In this document: positions 1-5,030 of the stretch, one piece after another
Position numbering within the stretch: the stretch's first letter is position 1
How the letters are laid out: the number at the start of each line of letters is the position of its first letter
Assembly: GCA_938008925.1 (NCBI GenBank)
Contig: CALLIQ010000161.1
Span: 1 to 15,281, forward strand
Length of the DNA stretch: 15,281 nucleotides
Source of the DNA: an uncultured Acidimicrobiales bacterium
GTDB taxonomy: Bacteria > Actinomycetota > Acidimicrobiia > Acidimicrobiales > SZUA-35
Direction: 5' to 3'
The notes under the pieces: model-generated
Told to the model about the DNA's origin: nothing
Database searches by the model: none
Seen by the model: the letters and a program-made list of their open reading frames with translations, nothing else
Made by a program: the position numbers and the translations under genes

Positions 1-620
1 GCTTCCTCTTCGCGCACCTGCAACAGGCTCGATTCGAACTGCTCGAGGTCGCTCCACGCATCCCCGTAGTAGGGGCCGAAGCCGGTCAGATCGATGTCGG
101 AAAGGAAGAACACGCCGTCTGAGATCCGGAAGCCGCTGTGGCCTCGCGTGTGACCGGGAAGATGCACGGCCTCCACCGTGGTCTGGCCCAGGTCCCACAC
201 GTGTCCGTCCTGGAAGCCGTCGGCATCAGGGCGGGGTGCGTAGTTGAACTCTTCGAGGCAGACGTTGGCGAAGTCGGTCCTGGCCTGACCCTCAAATCCG
301 TAGACGTCCATCAACCCGTCGAGGCTGTGAGCAGCCAGAAGGTCGTCGTCATGGATGTGGACCCGAGCCTCGGTGAACAAACCGTTGCCGGGCATGTGGT
401 CTTCGTGGCCGTGGCTGTTCAGCACGAGGTCGATCGGCACCGTGGCGCCGCCCTTGGACACGACCGTCACCGACGGATCGATGATCAGCGCCTCGCTCGC
501 ACCCTTCACGACGACCGAGTTGCCGGAGGGGTAGGCGCCGTTGGCCTCACCCCGCAGCACGCTCACGTGCTCGGTGAGCACCAGTTCGTCTTGACCCCAC
601 TGCGCCGTCTGTTCATGCAC
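1..620 (-). CDS. MBL-fold metallo-hydrolase (partial, 3' end off window)
   Basis: Reading the minus strand from GTG at 620 gives 206 codons without a stop to the window edge, so the C-terminus is missing. The product is a metallo-beta-lactamase-fold hydrolase, a family that usually binds two metal ions and hydrolyses thioesters, lactones, phosphoesters or similar bonds. Visible motifs are the HxHxDH metal site as HGHEDH at residues 70-75, PGHTRGH at 155-161 (third metal His, glyoxalase-II/lactonase style), and an Asp in FLSD at about 175. The N-terminal stretch (LRGEANGAYPSGNSVVV) is the usual first strand pair. The GTG start is chosen because TAGTCT lies exactly 7 nt upstream of it, a leaderless arrangement seen again at aroC. 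It diverges from the PAC2 gene with about 48 nt between starts. The substrate cannot be told. The fold call is secure. Confidence 0.9.
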   Translation of the reverse strand, partial: MHEQTAQWGQDELVLTEHVSVLRGEANGAYPSGNSVVVKGASEALIIDPSVTVVSKGGATVPIDLVLNSHGHEDHMPGNGLFTEARVHIHDDDLLAAHSLDGLMDVYGFEGQARTDFANVCLEEFNYAPRPDADGFQDGHVWDLGQTTVEAVHLPGHTRGHSGFRISDGVFFLSDIDLTGFGPYYGDAWSDLEQFESSLLQVREEE

Positions 621-627
621 TCGGCGG

Positions 628-633
628 AGACTA
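628..633 (-). promoter_or_regulatory. Candidate -10 element of leaderless MBL-hydrolase gene
   Basis: On the minus strand TAGTCT is followed by 7 nt and then the GTG start at 620. This matches the actinobacterial -10 consensus TANNNT at the distance that puts transcription initiation on the start codon. The same hexamer and spacing precede aroC. No clear -35 is visible. Confidence 0.5.
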
Positions 634-668
634 GTCCTGGCCCCCTCGAGTGCGCGATCCTGACGACC

Positions 669-1571
669 GTGCCCGACCTGATCTGGAACGACGACGCCGA
701 CCGTCTGCGAGGCGAACTCCGTCGACCGCTTCTCCTCCTCGCCTTCGAAGGACTGTTCGACGCGGCGGAGGCGGCGACGACGGCCCTCGACTCGATTCGC
801 GTCAACTCCCGGTCGACCGACATCGCCGAGATCGACCCGGAAGGCTTCTTCAATTTCCAGGAGACCCGCCCGACGGTGTCGTTCGACAACGACGGTGAGC
901 GTCGCATCAGCTGGCCGACGACGCGGGTCACGGTGTGCCAGACCGACGATGCCCGCGACCTCGTCGTGATGACGGGTATCGAGCCGCACATGCGGTGGAA
1001 GACCTTCGCCGACCAGATCATCGACGTCGCTCGCCGCACCGGGGCGGAGATGGTCGTCACCGTCGGGGCGATGGTGTCGATGGTCCCCCACACCCGGCCC
1101 TTCGCCATCACGGGTTCGTCGGGTGATCCGGAGTTGGCCGACCGCCTCGGCCTCGATCGTCCGAGCTATCAGGGTCCAACGGGCGTTGTCGGCGTGATCA
1201 ACCAACGGGTCGGCGACATGGGCATCCCGATCATTTCGCTTCGCGTTGCGGTGCCGCACTACGTGCCCGGGCCGCCGAACCCGAAAGCCACCCGGGCGCT
1301 GCTGCGTCGGATCCAGCAGACCACCCGGGTCACGACCAACTACGAAGACCTCGACGCCGACGTGGTGGCCTGGACCGAACGGGTCGATGCGGCCGTCGCT
1401 TCGGACGACGAGTCCCGCAGCTATGTGCAACGCTTGGAGGCGCAGATGGACTCGACCGAAGAACTGCTGCCGTCCGGCGATGAGCTCGCCGCCGAACTCG
1501 AAGCATTCCTGCGCGACCGCTCGCCCGACGACGATGCGGGCGACTCGGCCGATGGTGGTGGCGATGGCTGA
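669..1571 (+). CDS. PAC2 family protein
   Basis: A 300-residue protein of the PAC2 (proteasome assembly chaperone 2) family, common in Actinobacteria and of unsettled function. The N-terminus (PDLIWNDDADRLRG, then PLLLLAFEGLFDAAEAA) has the usual strand-plus-glycine opening of PAC2 proteins. The middle contains VVTVGAMVSMVPHTRP and a segment around GVVGVINQ typical of the fold, and the C-terminus (about 240-300) is charged and probably helical. The GTG at 669 is preferred. It fits the family's usual N-terminus, has GATCCT exactly 7 nt upstream (a weak leaderless -10), and leaves a divergent gap to the hydrolase start at 620. An in-frame ATG at 615 would overlap that start. Its stop overlaps the start of the DUF1707 gene by 8 nt, so the two are probably co-transcribed and translationally coupled. 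The family call is firm. The role is unknown. Confidence 0.85.
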   Translation: MPDLIWNDDADRLRGELRRPLLLLAFEGLFDAAEAATTALDSIRVNSRSTDIAEIDPEGFFNFQETRPTVSFDNDGERRISWPTTRVTVCQTDDARDLVVMTGIEPHMRWKTFADQIIDVARRTGAEMVVTVGAMVSMVPHTRPFAITGSSGDPELADRLGLDRPSYQGPTGVVGVINQRVGDMGIPIISLRVAVPHYVPGPPNPKATRALLRRIQQTTRVTTNYEDLDADVVAWTERVDAAVASDDESRSYVQRLEAQMDSTEELLPSGDELAAELEAFLRDRSPDDDAGDSADGGGDG

Positions 1572-1965
1572 CTCGAGCCCGGTGCCCCAGTCCGGCGGGC
1601 AGCCGGAGTACCGCATCGGCGATGCCGAGCGAGAGGTGGTCGTCGAGCGACTGCAGGCCGCGTTCGGTGAGGGACGTCTCGACGCCGGGGAGCTCGAGGA
1701 GCGGCTCGAGATCGCCTACGGGGCGAAGACCCGAAGCGACCTCGTCGCGCTCGAGGCAGACCTGCCGCCGGTGCCGATGCCAGCGCCGCCGCGCCAGCGC
1801 GAGCCGTTCCTCACCCCGGATGTGCTGCCGTTCCTGATGCCGCCGATGATCTGCACGATCATCTATCTGATCACCAACGCGGGCGGCTACTTCTGGCCGG
1901 TGTGGGTGTGGCTCGGGTGCTCGGTGCCGCTGGCCTTCGTGCTCGTCGGCCGCCGAAACCGCTAA
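1564..1965 (+). CDS. DUF1707 (SHOCT-like) domain membrane protein
   Basis: A 133-residue protein. Residues about 17-68 (RIGDAEREVVVERLQAAFGEG, then RLDAGELEERLEIAYGAKTRSDLVALEADLP) are a classic DUF1707 domain, a short helical module largely confined to Actinobacteria and often attached to membrane anchors. A proline-rich linker (PPVPMPAPPRQ) follows, then two hydrophobic segments at about 86-108 and 112-128, ending in a basic tail (GRRNR) that suggests a cytoplasmic C-terminus. The ATG lies inside the last codons of the PAC2 gene (8-nt overlap), which suggests coupled translation. The stop TAA shares three bases with the aroC stop on the other strand. The domain call is secure. No molecular function is established for the family. 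Confidence 0.85.
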   Translation: MADSSPVPQSGGQPEYRIGDAEREVVVERLQAAFGEGRLDAGELEERLEIAYGAKTRSDLVALEADLPPVPMPAPPRQREPFLTPDVLPFLMPPMICTIIYLITNAGGYFWPVWVWLGCSVPLAFVLVGRRNR

Positions 1966-3050
1966 GCGAGCGCGTCGGTCGCCTTCTGGCGGAGCCAGTG
2001 GTCGGCGGTGACCAGCAGAGCCATCGCCTCGACCATCGGAACGGCGCGGGGGAGCACGCACGGGTCGTGGCGACCCTTGGCTGCGAGCGTGGTGGCTTCG
2101 CCGTCGACGGTGGTGGTCTTCTGCTCTGAGGAGATCGTGGCCGTCGGCTTGAAGGCGATGCGGCCGACGATGTCGTTGCCGCTCGTGATGCCGCCCTGCA
2201 CGCCGCCGGAGTTGTTGGTGGCGAGAATGGGGACGCCGTCGGGGCCGGGTTCGTACGGATCGTTGTGAGCCAGGCCGGTGAGGCGAGTGCCGGCGAAGCC
2301 GCTGCCGACCTCGAAGCCCTTCGTCGCAGGCAGCGACATCATCGCCTTGGCGAGGTCGGCGTCGAATTTGTCGAAGACCGGCTCGCCGAGCCCAGCGGGA
2401 GCGTTGCGAATCACGAAGGTGACCACGCCGCCGAGCGAGTCGCCGTCTCGGCGGGCCTGCTCGATCGCCGTCGTCATCGCAGCCGCTGACCCCGGATCGG
2501 GGCAACGGGTGGGGTCGGCCTCGACGGCGTCGAAGGTGACCTCGGCCGGATCGAGCTCGGTGTCGATGTCGTGCACCTGGCTGACCCAGGCGAGCACCTC
2601 GATGTCGGCGGCGACGCGCAGCAACTTGCGAGCGACCGCTCCGGCTGCGACCCGGCCGATCGTTTCGCGAGCCGAGGCTCGGCCACCGCCGCGGTGGTCG
2701 CGAACGCCGTACTTGGCTCGGTAGGTCCAGTCGGCGTGGCTCGGGCGGTAGACGTCCTTGAGATGGTCGTAGGCGCCGGGGTTCTGGTCCTTGTTGCGAA
2801 CCATCATCGCCAGCGACGTGCCGGTGGTTTGACCCTCGAACACGCCCGAGAGGATCTCGATGCGATCGCCCTCGTCGCGCTGGGTGACGAGACGGCTCTG
2901 ACCGGGGCGACGGCGGTCGAGATCGTGCTGGATCTCGTCCTCGCTGATCTCGAGCCGGGAGGGGCAGCCGTCGACGATGACGCCGACGGCCTTGCCGTGC
3001 GATTCGCCGAAGGTCGTGAGCTGAAAGAGCTCTCCGAAGTGACTGGTCAC
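1962..3050 (-). CDS. aroC: Chorismate synthase
   Basis: A 362-residue chorismate synthase, which makes chorismate from 5-enolpyruvylshikimate-3-phosphate using reduced FMN as the last step of the shikimate pathway. The signature GESHG sits at about residues 15-19. It is followed by DLDRRRPGQSR, KDVYRPSHADWTYRAKYG, the SARET segment, NNSGGVQGGITSG and the C-terminal GRHDPCVLPRAVPMVEAM. It is full length: E. coli AroC is 361 residues. Its C-terminus resembles the E. coli-type branch rather than the longer mycobacterial enzyme. The start is GTG at 3050 (TSHFGELFQLTTFGESHG); longer upstream versions lack homology, and TAGTCT lies exactly 7 nt before this GTG, suggesting a leaderless mRNA. It diverges from the ferredoxin gene and ends tail-to-tail with the DUF1707 gene with a 4-nt overlap. 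No other shikimate gene lies beside it here. Confidence 0.97.
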   Translation of the reverse strand: MTSHFGELFQLTTFGESHGKAVGVIVDGCPSRLEISEDEIQHDLDRRRPGQSRLVTQRDEGDRIEILSGVFEGQTTGTSLAMMVRNKDQNPGAYDHLKDVYRPSHADWTYRAKYGVRDHRGGGRASARETIGRVAAGAVARKLLRVAADIEVLAWVSQVHDIDTELDPAEVTFDAVEADPTRCPDPGSAAAMTTAIEQARRDGDSLGGVVTFVIRNAPAGLGEPVFDKFDADLAKAMMSLPATKGFEVGSGFAGTRLTGLAHNDPYEPGPDGVPILATNNSGGVQGGITSGNDIVGRIAFKPTATISSEQKTTTVDGEATTLAAKGRHDPCVLPRAVPMVEAMALLVTADHWLRQKATDALA

Positions 3051-3057
3051 CGGGCAG

Positions 3058-3063
3058 AGACTA
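3058..3063 (-). promoter_or_regulatory. Candidate -10 element of leaderless aroC
   Basis: TAGTCT on the minus strand, then 7 nt, then the aroC GTG at 3050. Both hexamer and spacing are the same as at the MBL-hydrolase gene. It fits the TANNNT consensus and supports the shorter aroC start. No convincing -35 is seen. Confidence 0.5.
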
Positions 3064-3101
3064 CAGCGGGCTCCGGTTCGGGCCGCGAGGGATTCGAGCG
3101 G

Positions 3102-3107
3102 TACCCT
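3102..3107 (+). promoter_or_regulatory. Candidate -10 element of leaderless ferredoxin gene
   Basis: TACCCT (TANNNT) followed by 7 nt and the GTG start at 3115. No Shine-Dalgarno-like sequence precedes the GTG, which fits leaderless initiation. It divides the 64-nt gap to aroC with aroC's own promoter on the opposite strand. Confidence 0.5.
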
Positions 3108-3114
3108 TTGGCCG

Positions 3115-3426
3115 GTGAGCAACCCTTCCTCGGCGCGACTCCTGGTGTGGATCGATCAAGATCTCTGCACCGGTGATGGAATCTGCACCGATCACGCGCC
3201 CGAAGTGTTTCGAATCCTCGAAGACGGCATCGCGTACGTGGTCCAGGACTCGGTCGTGCTGAACGACCCGGGGGGCTCCGGGTCGCTCGCCGTCGTCCCG
3301 CCCTCGAGCGAGAAGGCCGTGATCGACTCGGCCGGCGAATGCCCAGGGGAGTGCATCTTCATCGAGTTCGAGGAGCTTCCCGAACTCGACGGTGCATCCC
3401 CGCAAGTCACCGCCGGCCAGCGCTGA
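3115..3426 (+). CDS. Small ferredoxin with a CxxDxxC...CP cluster motif
   Basis: A 103-residue low-potential electron carrier. The cluster ligands read C18-T-G-D21-G-I-C24 and C76-P77, with a further Cys at 80. Asp occupies the place of the second Cys of a CxxCxxC motif, and there is no second full motif. This is the pattern of single-cluster [3Fe-4S], or Asp-ligated [4Fe-4S], ferredoxins that in Actinobacteria often serve cytochromes P450 or other oxygenases. The fold strands (LLVWIDQDLC, then ILEDGIAYV) are typical. A segment NDPGGSGSLAVVPPSSEKAV lies between the two halves. The GTG start is supported by TACCCT 7 nt upstream. No P450 or reductase gene adjoins it in this window, so the partner is unknown. 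It is probably monocistronic, since a hairpin-rich intergenic stretch follows. Confidence 0.92.
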   Translation: MSNPSSARLLVWIDQDLCTGDGICTDHAPEVFRILEDGIAYVVQDSVVLNDPGGSGSLAVVPPSSEKAVIDSAGECPGECIFIEFEELPELDGASPQVTAGQR

Positions 3427-3446
3427 CCCCGAGCTCACAACCTCCC

Positions 3447-3480
3447 CAACCTGTCACTTCCTCAGAGACGTGACAGGTTG
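3447..3480 (+). repeat. Hairpin repeat copy 1 (11-bp perfect inverted repeat)
   Basis: CAACCTGTCAC at 3447-3457 is the perfect reverse complement of GTGACAGGTTG at 3470-3480, with a 12-nt loop. The 3' 21 bases (3460-3480) recur exactly at 3526-3546. It lies 20 nt after the ferredoxin stop and has no T-run directly after it, so it is not a standard terminator by itself. It may be an intergenic palindromic repeat or a structured RNA element. Confidence 0.85.
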
Positions 3481-3482
3481 AC

Positions 3483-3503
3483 CCCACTGTTCCAGCGGGT
3501 TTT
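3483..3503 (+). terminator. Weak rho-independent terminator candidate after ferredoxin gene
   Basis: CCCACTG at 3483-3489 can pair with CAGCGGG at 3493-3499 (seven pairs with one central A-C mismatch) around a 3-nt TTC loop, followed by TTTT at 3500-3503. The stem and T-run are short, so termination may be partial. It sits between the two copies of the hairpin repeat. Confidence 0.4.
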
Positions 3504-3513
3504 CGGCGTCTGA

Positions 3514-3546
3514 CAACCTGTCCGACCTCAGAGACGTGACAGGTTG
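3514..3546 (+). repeat. Hairpin repeat copy 2 (9-bp inverted repeat)
   Basis: CAACCTGTC at 3514-3522 pairs with GACAGGTTG at 3538-3546 across a 15-nt loop. The last 21 bases are identical to those of copy 1 (period 66 bp), while the left arm and loop differ slightly. No further copy was found elsewhere in the window. Confidence 0.8.
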
Positions 3547-3591
3547 CCGGGGCGTCTGGTCGCTCGATCGGACCAGCTGCTGCGAGGGCAG

Positions 3592-3597
3592 TATGGT
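3592..3597 (+). promoter_or_regulatory. Candidate -10 element upstream of trpB2
   Basis: TATGGT fits TANNNT and is the best -10-like hexamer in the region. It would give a 5' leader of roughly 55 nt before the trpB2 ATG, and it lies downstream of both hairpin repeats. No good -35 was found at 16-18 nt, so the call is tentative. Confidence 0.35.
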
Positions 3598-3659
3598 CAG
3601 CCGTCACAGTTCGGCGCCCGCGTGCGCAGAGACGAATCCGAGACGAAAGCGACTCCGTG

Positions 3660-5021
3660 ATGGCAGACCTCACCAAGATCCTCCTCGACGAATCCGAGAT
3701 GCCGACGAGCTGGTACAACATCGTCCCCGATCTGCCGTCGCCGCCGCCTCCCGCGCTGCATCCGGGCACCCGTGAGCCCGCCGGGCCAGACGACTTCGCC
3801 CCGCTGTTCCCGATGGCGCTGATCATGCAGGAGGTCTCGCAGGACTCCTACATCGAGATCCCCGAAGAGGTCCAAGAGGTCTACAAGCTCTGGCGTCCGT
3901 CGCCGCTGTTCCGAGCTCGCCGCTTGGAGAAGGCGCTCGATACCCCCGCACGCATCTACTACAAGTACGAAGGCGTGAGCCCGGCCGGTTCCCACAAGCC
4001 GAACACGTCGGTTCCGCAGGCCTACTACAACAAGATGGAAGGCGTCTCGAAGCTCACCACCGAGACCGGCGCCGGCCAGTGGGGCACTGCCCTGGCGTTC
4101 GCGTGCGCCCTGTTCGATATGGAGTGCGAGGTCTGGCAAGTCCGGGCCAGCTACGACGCCAAGCCCTACCGCAAGGCGATGATCGAGACCTTCGGCGCCA
4201 CGATCCACCCGAGCCCGTCCGAGGTCACCGAGTACGGCCGCAAGCTCCTCGCCGACGATCCGAACAACCCCGGCAGCCTCGGCATCGCCATCTCCGAAGC
4301 CGTCGAGATGGCGGCCCCGCACCCCGAGATTCGGTACGCCCTCGGCTCAGTGCTCAACCACGTGTTGATGCATCAGACCATCATCGGCGAAGAGGCCCTC
4401 AAGCAGCTCGCCAAGGTCGACGACACCCCCGACGTGATCATCGGCTGCACTGGCGGCGGCTCGAACTTCGCCGGCCTCACCTTCCCGTTCCTGCGCGAGA
4501 AGATGGCGGGCAAGATGAACCCGACCATCCGCGCCGTCGAGCCGGCCGCTTGCCCGTCGCTCACCAAGGGTGTCTACGCCTACGACTTCGGCGACACCGC
4601 CGGCATGACCCCGCTCATGAAGATGCACACGCTCGGCCACGACTTCATCCCCGATGAGATCCACGCCGGCGGCCTTCGCTACCACGGCATGTCGCCGCTG
4701 ATCAGCCACATCTACGAGCTCGGCCTCATCGAGGCGGAGTCGATCCACCAGACCGAGTGCTTCGACGCCGGCGTGCAGTTCGCACGCAACGAGGGCATCG
4801 TGCCGGCCCCCGAGCCGACCCATGCGCTCGCCGGGACGGTCCGCGAGGCGCTCGCCGCCAAGGAAGCCGGCGAGGAGCGAGTGATCCTCACCGCCCTGTG
4901 CGGCCATGGTCACCTCGACATGGCGGCCTACGACCGCTACTTCTCGGGCGACATGATCGACTACGACTACCCCGAGGAGAAGGTCCGCGACGCGCTCACG
5001 CGCCTCCCGCAAGACCTCTGA
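3660..5021 (+). CDS. trpB2: TrpB2-type tryptophan synthase beta chain
   Basis: A 453-residue PLP-dependent enzyme of the TrpB2 branch (TIGR01415-like), which joins indole to serine or phosphoserine to give tryptophan. The N-terminal extension (MPTSWYNIVPDLP) and the PLP lysine context PAGSHKPNTS (K113), followed by TETGAGQWGTALAFA, are diagnostic of TrpB2 rather than classical TrpB. The glycine-rich phosphate-binding loop is CTGGGSN at 263-269. Length is normal for TrpB2. The ATG at 3660 is chosen over the adjacent in-frame GTG at 3657; upstream purines are only weakly SD-like. No trpA, trpC or trpE is adjacent, as expected for a stand-alone TrpB2 that may salvage indole or back up TrpB1. It is followed after 9 nt by the OmpA-domain gene, so the two are probably co-transcribed, though their functions have no obvious link. 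Confidence 0.95.
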   Translation: MADLTKILLDESEMPTSWYNIVPDLPSPPPPALHPGTREPAGPDDFAPLFPMALIMQEVSQDSYIEIPEEVQEVYKLWRPSPLFRARRLEKALDTPARIYYKYEGVSPAGSHKPNTSVPQAYYNKMEGVSKLTTETGAGQWGTALAFACALFDMECEVWQVRASYDAKPYRKAMIETFGATIHPSPSEVTEYGRKLLADDPNNPGSLGIAISEAVEMAAPHPEIRYALGSVLNHVLMHQTIIGEEALKQLAKVDDTPDVIIGCTGGGSNFAGLTFPFLREKMAGKMNPTIRAVEPAACPSLTKGVYAYDFGDTAGMTPLMKMHTLGHDFIPDEIHAGGLRYHGMSPLISHIYELGLIEAESIHQTECFDAGVQFARNEGIVPAPEPTHALAGTVREALAAKEAGEERVILTALCGHGHLDMAAYDRYFSGDMIDYDYPEEKVRDALTRLPQDL

Positions 5022-5030
5022 GCCCAACCG

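Noticed and set aside
138..614. Long plus-strand N-terminal extension of the PAC2 reading frame
   Set aside because: It lies antisense to the MBL-fold gene, whose HxHxDH and GHTxGH motifs prove that strand. The extension has no homology to PAC2 proteins.
1330..2505. 391-codon minus-strand frame across aroC, DUF1707 and PAC2
   Set aside because: The product is low-complexity Arg-rich text, out of frame with aroC and antisense to two recognisable genes.
3051..3122. Upstream extension of chorismate synthase to 386 residues
   Set aside because: The extra 24 residues have no counterpart in AroC and would cover both the TAGTCT element and the ferredoxin promoter.
3427..3659. CRISPR array or tRNA in the repeat-bearing intergenic stretch
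   Set aside because: There are only two repeat copies, each internally palindromic, with no regular spacers and no cas gene. No cloverleaf-compatible arms are seen.
3593..3775. Short ORF starting in the trpB2 leader as a possible leader peptide
   Set aside because: It has no SD, its ATG overlaps the -10-like TATGGT, it contains no Trp codon run and it runs deep into trpB2 out of frame.
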